Shown here: in pieces, positions 52,201 through 61,785 of the stretch
How positions within the stretch are numbered: the first letter of the stretch is position 1
Layout of the letters: each line of letters starts with the position of its first letter
Assembly: GCA_008711295.1 (NCBI GenBank)
Contig: VUYV01000322.1
Span: 87,726-151,725 of the forward strand
Length of the DNA stretch: 64,000 bases
Source: Anarhynchus alexandrinus
Lineage: Eukaryota > Chordata > Aves > Charadriiformes > Charadriidae
Direction of reading: 5' to 3'
Translations under genes and position numbers: made by a program
The notes under the pieces: model-generated
Database searches by the model: none
What the model was told of the DNA's origin: nothing
Seen by the model: only the letters and a program-made list of their open reading frames with translations

Positions 52201-55200
52201 ATCCTCTGGTGTTCTGTGTTGGGGGAAAGGAGTGGGGTATTCAGTAATATGTATCAACATATTAGAGTGTCCAGCTGAAAGATAAAGGTCCTCTTCTGAA
52301 ACGGGAGTTACACAGAGCATTTGCATGTGGCTTCTTGGAAGCATGGAGTCCTTGCATTTTAACCTGATTCATCCCATTTTTAGATGTATGCAAATGAATT
52401 CAAGATACAAAGCAGGTATTGTTGGCTCTAGAATTTTAATACTTGGATGAAAGAGGAATCTTTTGAAAATACTGATAGTTCTTTAACCAAAAATCCTTAA
52501 TACTGATACTGCTTAAAAAAAAAACCCAACAAACTGCCTTGTGTTAGTTATAAGGTGAATGAAATTCAAAATGGATTATGAAATAAGCATAAATAACTCT
52601 GTGGGCTTTTAAAACAGTGAATAATTTGATGTTTCTGCAGGGCTACCAGCAAAGCCTTTTAAAGAAAAGCATTTAACAGGTATTATTTCAAGCCAGTTAG
52701 TAAGTTTGTGGGCTCAGGCATCAGTGCCAAGCTGATGGGATACTTTCCAGTTCTGTTGAAAAGCATAGGAAGCATGGAGCCTCCTGTCAGCTGGGGAGCA
52801 AAGCACAAAAAAGGCTAACTTGAGTTTGAGGTTAGAGGAACGCTTGCTGCGGCCAGAGCTCAAGGAAGCTCAGACCGCTGTGATGAGTCACAGGCAAACT
52901 CTGCCTCAAATGATGTAAACAAAGCTTGAGCCTCCTTATTTTGCTCAGTGATGTTATCACCCTGTTTACACTATTGTGGACTTGGACCTCCTTGGATTTC
53001 CTAGTGTTTTCATCTCTGTCCTGGTCTCCTGAGATTGTCTTGTAAAATTCTGTCTGCTACTGCCACCATCAGTCCTTCTGGCTCAGAAACCTTCACTGTA
53101 TCTGAACTACCCTATGCCTTGCATTTTCACAAGAGCTTCAGTATGTTTGTGTGGGCATGAGGCTGCCTGTAAGGAGCCTTTAGTGAAGAAGGAAAAGTTT
53201 TGTTCAGGCTCTGAAAACTTAATTCAGTACTCTGTTCTTCTATGTGAAATTTTAAGAAAGTCAGTCTGTTTCTAGATACTGAAGAACAAGCAGTCTCGTA
53301 AAAGGGGCATGTCCGTCATAGATGAGGACTGTTGTATATATGCACATTCGTGGAGGAAATGTGAACAAAAAATGAATAGGATGTCTTTGAAATTTGCTGT
53401 TATACATACATATTTGCTGTTTTCCTTTAAAAATTCAAACCAAGTCAAACAAAATGCCCCCAAACCCAGAAAACCTACATGTTTGTTAGGTAAGTTCAGC
53501 TCAGGCAGAGAAAATCAGCAGAAGTGAAGATTGAATTAAAGGAAGAAAGAATAGACAAAAACTGTGCAAATTTAAAATAAGACTTAGTCTAATGCATTCA
53601 TGCCTTATTTTATATTATATTTTTTAAAAGCTATTTTATGAAGGCAGAGATGTTACTGAACTACGACTTTTTAAAAGTGTATAAGCTCTTTAAATTTCAG
53701 CTTGTAGAAAGGATTTTAAAGGTAGGTGCTTGCAATATGTTTAGGGAAAAAATAATGAAATTGTTCTGATATGAAATTCTCATCTGTATGAGACACTGAT
53801 CTGCAGATGTTTTTATCCATATATGTTCATTACAAACAGAGGCTTTTATGCTTATGAACTATTAAAGGATATTTTCCTATTCTTGTAATTACTTTGATTT
53901 TTCATTATTTTCTCCTCCAAATACTCTCATCCATGGTGTGTCCATTGCCAGAAATCAAACATTGGACGAGACTGATACTTGGTCAGCTTTTGGAAGAGAT
54001 ACTAATTTCTTCAGTACTGTTCTTTGACCCCCCCCAAGAGTAGAACTTCTTTCAGCTCTCTAATGCAGGCAAACTCTTTGCTTGAATGTTTCAAGGATAG
54101 GAATGAGAAATTTGTAATACCCATTTCTAGTAGAAACTGCTGCATCTGTACCTGGATTCTGTATTGCAGATGAACTTGAATGGACCATATGAGCTATGAA
54201 ATTGCATATGTGTATGTGTACAGAAAGAGTAATTAACATTTTTTAAGTATGAAGACTCTTTGATTTCATAATTTAGGCAATTGTTGCTTTGCTACAGTTC
54301 AGCAAAACACAAAAAACATTCTTGAGAAATAATCTTACCTGCATGTCCAGCCTCTTCCCCTTCTCATCATCTGATTCTTGTCTTTATCATCCATAATCTT
54401 GACCTCCTTGACTAAGAAATTTAAAAGAAAAACATAAATTGGTGCTTTATCTTCTCTTAAGCATTGTTGGTTTGTAAATTTAAATATCTGGCTAATTGCA
54501 GATGCAAGGCTGGTTAACTGAACAGTGATTCTTATGCCCAGCAGATGATGGCAGAACATGTATTTTCAGTGTAGCATTGCTTGTTAACATTGTGTGCGGT
54601 GGCTCTGTTTCTGAATGTCCCAATAAAATGTTCTCTTTTTTTAAATTCGTATTGGTAGGTGCTGCTAGAGATAGATTAGTTTGAAATAAAATACCTTTCT
54701 GGGAAAAGTTTGTTTTCTTAGCACATCCTGTGGAAGATCTTCTCTCTCTACTTTAGCAGGCCAGTGTGATGGCAGAGTTGGTCTTGTCTGTTTCTTGTGC
54801 CAGCTGTAATAATTTAAAGCTATTTAGCAGTGTTTGAGTCACTTGTATATGTGGTAATTAGCTCCACTTCATAGCAGAACATTGACAGAACTTTGGGGCT
54901 CACTTTCAGTCTTTGCTTTTATATTTGTGAGGAAAAATATTGTGGACTTCAGCTCCCAAACCAGGAAATGGACTGGAGTTGTGAAGTAAGACTTTGCTTA
55001 ATGCTACTCTGGGGTTCTGAGAAATGATGCTCTGTAATGACTGCTGGGCTTCCATCCTGGCTCAGGCTTCTCTTTGGTTACGTCCTCGTCTGTAAAAATG
55101 TCATTGCTGTGTTCTGATACTTAGGGTTTTCTTAAGTGTAAGTTAAAAATGTTTCAAAACTTGCAATTTGTTAATTCATTAGTTTGTGTGGTAAGGGAGC

Positions 55201-58200
55201 AGAGGTGCAGCTGTGTTAATGCTTCTCTTTCATTTTTCACTATTGTGATTTGGTGAAATTGCAGAACTATGAAGTATTTCAGGTTGCTTAGGAAGCTTTA
55301 ATCTTTCAATTTTAGGCAGTACTAGTCTTTCCGTTAATATTGGAAATGAGATCTCACTGATCTGGTAAGAGGATGACAGTGTATTATATACACTATAGGT
55401 AATACTTTCACTTTGCTGTTTAGTTGTTTTAAAGTGAAGTTAATTTTTAAAAAGAAATAGTTCGTGTACTTTTTATTGTTTTTTTCAGTAGGAAATAGTT
55501 CTAACAGTAACCCTCACAGAACTTATTTCAGTGTTTCCCAGCATGAGTTCTAGATGCAATTGCGAACTTCTCATTTCAACAATTGATCATTTATGAGGGA
55601 TTTGTCTTAAAATAAAGCCTAGTTACTTGAAAGATGTTGTGATTTCTGAGTACAGGTAAGGAAGTAAGACAGTTGTGGTTGGACCAGAACACTATTTTAA
55701 AGATGACTAATTAAAGTAGGGAGACTGATGTCATGGCTGGACAAGTCCTTAGATACATGATTGTAATACAGGAATAGATTATGTTTATTCATATGTTCAT
55801 TTTGCAATGGAAAAATGTGTTTACTTATGTAGTGTGACAAGCCATGCTTAATGTTTTTGTACTTTTTCAAATGCTTATGCTGTGTGGATTTTTTTAGGGC
55901 GTTAACTCTTTCTATGTGAGTTACAAGACCGGAGTAGAGCTCGCAGTAAAAATGAGATTCCCATGTTAACAGCTTGCCAAAGTGCTGGCTGTGCACTACG
56001 CTGCAGTGGGTCTGATAACTTCAGGGCAGCAGGGCAGGGAGTGAGGGTAGATAGTGCCTGCTGTTTCAAAGACTGACTCTATTTACAGTTTTAAGATTTT
56101 GAGGAAAAAGGAAACCAAGGAGTGTCTGTGGACAGAAGCAAGAGTTGGCAAATACCTTCAGTATGTTGGTGAGAAGCAGTATTTGGTGCTGGCAGAACTC
56201 CTAAGCAACTATTTGGGCTAACTGCCAGTGGAGCTCTGCTTTGCCATTCTCTTTAATGCTGTCTTCTTTTAGTCTCATGATTAAGTTCTACGTATAGCTT
56301 ACCATATGATGATACAGCTCCTTGCGCGTCATCCAGAGGGGTTTCTGTGTAGCTGTGTTGACAGTAACGGGTTCTTGACGCTGCGCTGCAGTGTCGTGCT
56401 GTTAAGAGCACACCTTCAATCCTGTCCTAGGCTTCCGTGTAAACTGGTGGAAAAAAGAATGTGGCTTTATTGCAGTCGAGAACCTAATTAATTGATGTAC
56501 CAAATTGCATACTGGAAACTGAGGAAACCACTTTAAGCCTCTGCAAATGCTGTTTGGCCTTATTTTTATAGCCCTAGAGGCAGAATGAGATCTGTCAGTT
56601 GCTGGCACAGCAAAGGGAAGATTGTTCTGGGAGTATTGACCCTTTTTGCCCTCTGCCACTCTAGTTGCAAGCAGTTACCAAGAGCGACTAACTGCAGAAT
56701 GTCAGAATTTACTATTCAGGCAAAATAAGTCTTGATGGAAAATTGTCCTGTGCTGCTCCCTTTCATTCTGAAATACAGCAGTTGTGTGTATCTCTGGATT
56801 TGTGTCTGGTTGGTTTTTAGACAAGGATATCGGGAAGTTTAAGTGGAAGTTTGTTACTGCTTTGGTAGAGGATCCAGTCTCTGAATCGACTGCAATTTCC
56901 AAGCAGAAAACTCTGCATGTTGGGTGACCTTCTGTACTGGGAAGACTAAGTACTGTTTTTTTTTATGCTGCACTTTCACAAAAGCCTAAGGAGATATTAA
57001 TGTGATGTAAAGTGGGTCAGGTGGTATGTATGTGCCTTGTAGAAGTTACGAAACAATTTATTTTACTATTGGAGCAAATGCACTAAATGGAGATAAGAAA
57101 CGTTGAGGAGACTGTTGATGTTAGGAAAGAAATTGGCATGGAGGGTTTGAAAGCTTCAGGTTCTGCAAGATCTGTTTGCTGTGGTTTGCTGTATGCTGGC
57201 CACTTTCTAGGACTTCCCAAGAACCTCAGTTCCTCCTTCATACCCAAACACGGTGAGCAATTTGTGACCTAACTTTGGTCTCGTAAATCAAGCTGCTGAT
57301 AGGGATTTTTCAGGTTGTTACAAGAAAAATTTGTCAAGCTTTTCGGCAGTAAGAGTACAAGATTTCTTTTAGTCATTTTTATGGATTCACAGATTTAGTC
57401 CATTCCTGGAAAAATCTGAAATGTAAAGTAGGGTACAAGGTATGTGCTTTAATTGAGATTCTCTATAAATTTGAAGAGGATAGGTGAAGTGGTACTGCTG
57501 CAGAACCTGAGTCTGCTTTATTTCCTGGGACAAAAAAAAATAAATGTATGCAGGTGACAGCTACAGGTATGTCTATTTTCTGTTTGAGATGGAGGAAAAA
57601 AAAAATTAGGTCTGTCTGGGTGATTTGTGAGTAGGTGAGTGATAACCGGTCAACAGTGGGACTCTGTTAACCTGCTTAACTTGGCATGTGTCCCAGGAGA
57701 CCTCTTAGGTTTGCTGTGCTGAAGAAGCGCTAGTTTTGCTAATAAGTTTACTAATATAATTGTCTTTCTAACTTATGTTAGGCTAGTGTAAATGTAATGC
57801 TAGCTTCTTCAAAGAAAACTCGGTCTCTTTTTTAATTTCTTCATACCTGGTATTTATAAGAGCTGTCTGACTAAGAACTAGCTAAGCACCCTCAATCCTT
57901 AAAAATATTGTGTCAGCATGTGGTATTCAGTGACTCATAAGGCTAGCTGTATTATGGCTGGGGCAGGGAGGAAAAAAGGTAAGGTTTATTTAAAATAAAA
58001 TGAAAAGGCTTGTGTTTGTCTTCAGAATTCGATGTTATGTTTGTAATCTTCCATGAGAGTGTTTAATAGTTGTAATAAAGTAGGAGTAACTCTGGTGGGA
58101 AAGCTATAAAGAAATGTGCATTGTGTTTAAGTGGCAGAGGGTTTACTGAAGCATTTCTGAGAATAGGTATATGTTGTTTTTTTTTTCCTTTCAGTTGATG

Positions 58201-61200
58201 CTGATGAGATAAAACGACTAGGAAAGAGATTTAAGAAGCTTGATTTGGACAACTCTGGTTCTTTGAGTGTGGAAGAGTTCATGTCTTTACCCGAATTGCA
58301 ACAGAACCCATTAGTACAGCGAGTAATAGATATATTTGACACAGATGGAAATGGAGAAGTGGACTTCAAAGGTAAGACACAGTGCTTTGTGGTGGTGGTA
58401 TTTTATTGCAATTCCTGGAGCCTTGGAATTCTAATTTTGCAAGAAGGGAAGGGTGAAGAAAACGTGTTAATCAAAATAAGGTGCTAATTCCTGGTGAAAC
58501 TGAATACCAGTAAAACTAGTTTCCCTGGCGCATTAGGACACTCCTGAATGAAATGCTTAAAAGAGCAGATTGTTTAGTAATAGCTTCCCAGGTCATACCA
58601 CTTTAGGACTACTCATTAAGTATCTCTTGAAGTACACTAATTCAGTCTTAATTGTGGTGCTATCTGAAGTATATTCTTAGGCTGAAGAGACTGAAAAAAG
58701 TGGGATAAATTGTGTAAGTGGTGTGTCTGTGCGTAAGTTGTATTTATCTAAATGTTAAGAGATCTGTATTTCGGAGTATTTTCAAAATAGTTTTCTAAAT
58801 TGTGAAAGCGGTCTGAATTTTTCTGTTGATACTTCCTTTACAGGATTCTTTTTATGATCTTGGGTAGACACTTCAAGTGAAAACCAAGTTTGATTTAGTA
58901 CATTCTTCAAAAATTTTAGACTTATTTTAAATAATTACGATTAAAAGGGCCAGCAGGTTGAAAATCTTTGTTACTAATTGATGTTAAAACAGTCTCTGTC
59001 TCAGAATTCTGTAATTTCTGTTCAGGGTAATACTTAGTACCTCTTGTTGCTCATGACTAGAAAAGGTTAATCAGTTTTTCTTGAGGGTTTTTTTTTAATT
59101 GGAGCAAATTCTTAAATCTCATTTATACTGTCAGGCTGACATTTTAAGTAAAATGTTAACACACAAAAGCTGCTAACCTTCACAGAATCACGTAAATTTC
59201 TATAGGGAGAACTACAGTGTAACTGGGATGTTGAGTTTTTGAGACTTTCTTGGTATCAGTTTCCAAAGTAGTAATTGTTGTATGTAATTGTTCAAAATCC
59301 CCTTGTGAAAAATAGGCAGTGATGAAAGACGATGCTATATTGTATGTGACATTGAGTTGTGATTAAAATAATTATCAAGAGCTGTTCTTCTTGGGTGGGA
59401 ACAGGAAGTTGTCAAAATCAATTTTCCATGGGACAATGATGCTGTTGCAGTAAGTGGCAATGAATTCTGTTGTTGTCTGGCCAAGTTTGATTAATTTAAT
59501 TTTTTTTTTTCGGTCTCAGAGGGAAGCTCAAAGAAAAGATTTTAAACTGAAAGAGGGTAGATTTAGATTGGATATAAGAAATTCTTTACTCTGAGGGTGG
59601 TGAGACGCTGGCCCAGGTTGCCCAGAGAAGCTGTGGCTGCCCCATCCCTGGAGGTGCTCAAGGCCAGGTTGGACAGGGCTTGGAGCAACCTGGTCTAGTG
59701 GGAGGTGTCCCTGCTCATGGCAGGGGGTTGGAACTAGATGGTCTTCAAGGTCCCTTCCAACCTAAACCATTCTATGATAAAGAAAATTACAAGTGTGAGG
59801 AAACTTGCATTCTTTTGTTGAAAGACTCAAAGTTTAGACTAATCTCTCATAACCACAATAGTAAAACTGAAGTTATCAGTCATGCATTTTGTTGATAAAT
59901 AACATCAGAATTGTTGACATAATTTCACAAAACTTGTTGAAACTGTAGTAGGCCTTTCAATCTAATGCTATATTGCTATACCTCTCGTTTCTATACCATA
60001 GTTTAACTGGTTTCTATACCATAGTTTTGCACTGTTGTCATTTTTACTACCCAAAGTTCTAGGAAGTGTAGTTATGGGATCTCATCCAGACACATCACAT
60101 CCCAGGACTTTTTGGCAACTCCTGGGATAATTACTTCATTGTTAAACAGTGTAAATTTTCTTTTTTTACCCTGTTTCTTATATAAAAATAATTTTTTAGG
60201 GTTTTTTTTCTAGAGCGGTTTTCAGTTTTATGTAATTCTTGCATTGAGAAACCAGTCTTGAGAAAGGAGCTCTACAACGAGAATCCCCACTGGGGTAGAT
60301 TTAGTAGAAGTCTCAATGGAGTTTTGTATCAGATTCTGGTGAAAGTTGAGTTCGGAATTACTTAAATTCTTGTGTGAACAAGTTGGTTCAGGGAATGCAG
60401 TATTGGATTTGAAGTACCTCCTGCTGAAGAACACTAAAGTATCAAAGTATGTGGACACTTAGAAGTGTCACAAGGTAGGCAATATTTTTAAAGATTTTAG
60501 GGCAATTTAGATTCTTTTTACAATTTCTGAAAAATCCTGAATGTTGATTTCCTTGGTTTATTAAAAAATAAACTTTTTCATAAATGTTTTTCTTGTATTC
60601 TTTAGAATTTATAGAAGGAGTCTCCCAGTTCAGTGTCAAAGGAGATAAGGAACAGAAGTTGAGGTGTAAGTATTTTGATTTTACTTAACAAAAAGGTTTT
60701 GATCCTCAAAAATATACTTTTGTTAGTTAACACTGAGAAACCAGCAAATCCAGATTCTTCTAAAAAAGTGGGAAATCGCGAAGGTAGACTGTAAGCTTCT
60801 TGCATACATTGTCATTTGTGTGAAGAATACGCCAGCACTCTTTTCTGCGGAGAATGTTTTGAGGAGGTTGCCTTCTGAATATCTTTTGGTTGCTTCCCAT
60901 TTTGAGAAAAAAAATAAATCATTTAAGGATACTTAGTTCACAAACTGTTAGCGATGTACTTTGCTTTAATATGAATTTTTTTGCTACTAGAGTAGACCAG
61001 CACTAAATTCTTGTTTGAGAACTGCATCTCAGGAACACAACATCAGCCAAGCTTTTGGAGTGGGGAAGGGATAAGTTCAGTCATGGATGTAGCTTTCAAA
61101 AACTGACATGATATAGATTTAGGAAAGAAATCTACTGTACTGAAGTGATTAAAAATAAATTCAGTCTTAATAACAAAGTGTTCACAGCAAAGTAACCAGG

Positions 61201-61785
61201 TAGGATTTTGATTCATCTGTTCCCTGGAAGGTTGTAATTTTTTCTGCTTCCAAATGAGCTGCTACCTGGGTGTGTTACTTGCGGTGGTGAAGATTTTGCA
61301 GTTCAGTGTTTATAGAGTTGTTTACTGCTGGTGCTAAAACAATCTCGATTGACACTTCTAAAATGAGTTTTTTCTTTTAAATTCAATAGTAGCGCCATTC
61401 ATTTTATTGTTTCTGATGTTTCATGTTTTTCAGAATGAAAGGGAAAGGCTGTTAGAAATCTCACTTAAACTGCAGTATTTTTATCAGTTTGTGCAGGATG
61501 GTGTCATCACTTATCGTTAATGCAAAGCCCATGAATGTATATTGCTCTTTTCCGACCACATTTGTTTACTGGAAGTTTTACATATATTTTACTTCTGCAG
61601 TTGCTTTTCGCATTTACGATATGGACAAAGATGGTTATATCTCAAATGGAGAGCTCTTCCAGGTGCTGAAGATGATGGTTGGGAACAATCTCAAAGACAC
61701 TCAGTTACAGCAAATTGTAGATAAAACCATAATTAATGCAGATAAGGATGGTGATGGAAGAATATCCTTTGAAGAATTCTGTGCT
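25198..61785 (+). CDS. PPP3R1: PPP3R1, calcineurin subunit B type 1 (whole span visible here; 3' end missing)
   Basis: Calcineurin B is the calcium-binding regulatory subunit of the Ca2+/calmodulin-dependent protein phosphatase calcineurin (PP2B). It binds the B-binding helix of the catalytic A subunit in the cytosol and at membranes, and supports dephosphorylation of NFAT and other targets. The join of 25198-25200, 48625-48664, 58195-58371, 60606-60665 and 61601-61785 gives 155 codons without a stop. Gly2 in the MGNEAS start is the N-myristoylation site. The EF-hand loops begin at residues D31 ([12 protein letters not shown]), D63 ([12 protein letters not shown]), D100 ([12 protein letters not shown]) and D141 ([12 protein letters not shown]), all with complete acidic ligands and the position-12 Glu. 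The vertebrate protein is 170 residues, so about 15 C-terminal residues, encoded by a last exon, lie beyond 64000. The sequence agrees with the mammalian protein as I remember it, reflecting extreme conservation. The testis paralogue PPP3R2 is an intronless, more divergent gene in mammals and does not fit. Confidence 0.98.
25251..25260. promoter_or_regulatory. Palindromic GGAATATTCC motif at start of intron 1
   Basis: A perfect 10-bp palindrome with two opposed GGAA cores, 51 bp downstream of the start codon and inside the CpG island. GGAA is the core bound by NFAT/Rel proteins, so an NFAT or kappaB-like site is possible. This is a motif match only. Confidence 0.3.
25473..25598. other. 90-N assembly gap between a C-run and a G-rich tract
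   Basis: Sixteen C (25473-25488) abut 90 N (25489-25578), followed by G8-T-G4-T-G4 (25579-25596). Both flanks can form G-quadruplexes, on opposite strands, which probably explains the sequencing failure. The round gap length may be only an estimate. The true number of bases here is unknown. Confidence 0.95.
30629..30652. repeat. Perfect inverted repeat, 11-bp arms, 2-nt spacer, in intron 1
   Basis: The arms are TAAGTTTAACC and GGTTAAACTTA around AG, exact reverse complements. The left arm overlaps a splice-donor-like AAG|GTAAGT. No element family is recognised. Confidence 0.85.
34130..34849 (-). mobile_element. Solo LTR of an avian endogenous retrovirus (ERVL-like), antisense in intron 1
   Basis: The roughly 720-bp block begins TGTAGTGGTTTAGGC and ends ACCTCAAACCAGGACA on the + strand, so the ends form imperfect inverted repeats with the TG...CA termini of an LTR. 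On the minus strand a TATAAAA box (34499-34505) comes first, followed by an ATTAAA polyadenylation signal (34270-34275), giving U3-R-U5 order and a minus orientation. No gag, pol or env sequence flanks it, so it is a solo LTR left by recombination. Flanking target duplication is weak (ACT on both sides), consistent with age or an uncertain edge. The family name is from memory of bird LTRs beginning TGTCCTGGTTT. Confidence 0.82.
35054..35080. repeat. Perfect 27-bp palindrome (13-bp arms, 1-nt spacer)
   Basis: The arms are AATTTAATAGCTG and CAGCTATTAAATT around a single A. It lies about 200 bp from the LTR and about 100 bp from the minus-strand coding-like segment. It is the longest perfect inverted repeat I noticed in the window. 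Confidence 0.9.
35183..35878 (-). pseudogene. Unidentified coding-like segment, possibly a broken retrocopy or exon
   Basis: On the minus strand a frame is open for about 147 codons (stop to stop, about 35745-35302) without an early ATG. It is rich in Lys, Glu and Ser ([19 protein letters not shown] in the middle). Just past its stop, another frame continues with coding-like acidic text ([20 protein letters not shown]) to a TAG at 35183-35185. Upstream, an ATG at 35876-35878 opens a short frame with [16 protein letters not shown] before a stop. One or two frameshifts would link the pieces. I do not recognise the protein, see no poly(A) tail, and the length is near what chance allows in a window this size. 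It may be a decayed gene piece or simply noncoding DNA. Confidence 0.3.
43426..43498. repeat. A/C-rich low-complexity tract with C12 run
   Basis: About 70 bp of CAAAA, CAACAA and CCAAC-type repeats with an uninterrupted C12 run (43473-43484). The complement is a G/T-rich tract. Simple repeat within intron 1. Confidence 0.85.
46460..46484 (+). other. Candidate 25-nt micro-exon in PPP3R1 intron 1
   Basis: A T-rich tract ending TTTTTTTGTAG (46449-46459) is followed by 25 nt ending GGATAG and then the perfect donor GTAAGTAT (from 46485). A CTTAC/CTCAT branch-like motif precedes the tract. If spliced between exons 1 and 2, the 25 nt (3n+1) would change the frame after Met and meet a TGA after 11 codons, so inclusion would silence the transcript. 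This is based only on splice-site motifs. Confidence 0.3.
48625..48664 (+). CDS. PPP3R1: PPP3R1 coding exon 2 (residues 2-14 and first base of 15)
   Basis: The acceptor TTTTTGTGTTTCAG precedes GGAAATGAGG, and the donor is GTAAGTGT. The 40 nt encode [13 protein letters not shown] plus the first T of Phe15. Gly2 is the myristoylated residue; the attached fatty acid lies along the protein surface and adds stability and membrane affinity. The exon ends in phase 1, matching exon 3. Confidence 0.97.
49902..50180. other. 134-N assembly gap flanked by near-identical sequence
   Basis: Left of the gap, T16 then AAACTACGTTTGTCTCTGCC and GTTCCCATCCTTC (49902-49967). Right of the gap, T16 then AAACTACGTGTGTCTCTGCC and GTTCCCATCCTTC (50115-50180). 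The N run is 49981-50114. Either the locus has a tandem duplication, or the two contig ends are the same sequence and should overlap. Confidence 0.9.
51120..51225. repeat. AT-rich imperfect repeat of TATTTTATAGTAT-like units
   Basis: Several degenerate copies of ATTTTATAGTAT, ATTTTATGATAG, GTTTATAGTATT and ATTTTGTAGTAT occur within about 100 bp. A low-complexity tract in intron 2; no element family is recognised. Confidence 0.6.
52860..52970. promoter_or_regulatory. Possible intronic enhancer: AP-1 plus two forkhead motifs
   Basis: A consensus AP-1 site TGAGTCA (52884-52890), within TGTGATGAGTCACA, is followed by GTAAACA (52915-52921) and its inverse TGTTTAC (52963-52969). The surrounding DNA is locally more GC-rich than the rest of intron 2. 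These are motif matches only, with no conservation data. Confidence 0.25.
53701..53721 (+). other. Candidate 21-nt frame-preserving micro-exon in PPP3R1 intron 2
   Basis: The sequence CTCTTTAAATTTCAG ends at 53700, then come 21 nt ending TTTTAAAG, then the donor GTAGGTGC. Spliced between exons 2 and 3 it keeps the frame and has no stop: His14 would be followed by S-C-R-K-D-F-K and then Val in place of Phe15. The splice sites are moderate. Chance occurrence is quite possible in 9.5 kb of intron. Confidence 0.2.
58195..58371 (+). CDS. PPP3R1: PPP3R1 coding exon 3 (EF-hand 1 and most of EF-hand 2)
   Basis: The acceptor TTTTCCTTTCAG precedes TTGATGCTGATGAG, and the donor is GTAAGACA. The 177 nt complete Phe15 and run to Lys73 plus the first base of Glu74. 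The first EF loop begins at Asp31 and ends at Glu42; the second begins at Asp63, and its last ligand, Glu74, is split over the exon junction. These N-lobe sites are the lower-affinity, regulatory calcium sites. The frame and phase (1 in, 1 out) agree with the neighbours. Confidence 0.98.
59530..59778 (+). mobile_element. 5'-truncated CR1 LINE 3' end
   Basis: The segment runs from about TTTTAAACTGAAAGAGGGTA through GAGGGTGGTGAGACGCTGGC, CCATCCCTGGAGGTGCTCAA and GGTTGGAACTAGATGGTCTT to CCATTCTATGAT. This is the very typical CR1 tail with its short ATTCTATGAT terminal motif and no poly(A). Only about 250 bp remain, as usual for CR1 copies, which are mostly 5'-truncated. It is in the sense orientation relative to PPP3R1. 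Confidence 0.95.
59987..60027. repeat. 18-bp direct repeat, 23-bp period
   Basis: GTTTCTATACCATAGTTT occurs at 59987-60004 and again, without mismatch, at 60010-60027, with AACTG between. A small local duplication in intron 3. Confidence 0.9.
60606..60665 (+). CDS. PPP3R1: PPP3R1 coding exon 4 (inter-lobe linker region)
   Basis: The acceptor TTCTTTAG precedes AATTTATAGAAGG, and the donor is GTAAGTAT. The 60 nt complete Glu74 and encode [19 protein letters not shown] plus the first base of Phe94. This is the end of EF-hand 2 and the helix linking the two lobes, which contributes to calcineurin A binding and, with the A subunit, to the surface that contacts immunophilin-drug complexes. Phase is 1 at both ends. 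Confidence 0.98.
60666..61600 (+). other. PPP3R1: PPP3R1 intron 4 (0.9 kb)
   Basis: The donor is GTAAGTAT and the acceptor is ATATTTTACTTCTGCAG. AT-rich DNA with no recognised element. Confidence 0.95.
61601..61785 (+). CDS. PPP3R1: PPP3R1 coding exon 5 (EF-hands 3 and 4)
   Basis: The 185 nt complete Phe94 and encode residues to Ala155. EF loop 3 starts at Asp100 and ends at Glu111; EF loop 4 starts at Asp141 and ends at Glu152. These are the high-affinity structural calcium sites of the C-lobe. Between them lies [11 protein letters not shown], part of the surface near the calcineurin A helix. The exon ends ...EEFCA in phase 0 before GTAAGTAAC. The expected last exon (about VVGGLDIHKKMVVDV) was looked for up to 64000 and not found. 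Confidence 0.98.

Larger units (their letters stand above)
48665..58194 (+). other. PPP3R1: PPP3R1 intron 2 (9.5 kb)
   Basis: The donor is GTAAGT and the acceptor is TTTTTTTTCCTTTCAG. It contains a 134-N gap with near-duplicate flanks, an AT-rich repetitive patch, a possible 21-nt micro-exon (53701-53721), a patch with AP-1 and forkhead motifs (52860-52970) and a CpG-enriched patch near 56.3 kb. No nested gene was recognised. Confidence 0.93.
58372..60605 (+). other. PPP3R1: PPP3R1 intron 3 (2.2 kb)
   Basis: The donor is GTAAGAC and the acceptor TGTATTCTTTAG. It carries a truncated CR1 3' end (59530-59778) and a short direct duplication (59987-60027). The rest is AT-rich with nothing else recognised. 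Confidence 0.95.
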
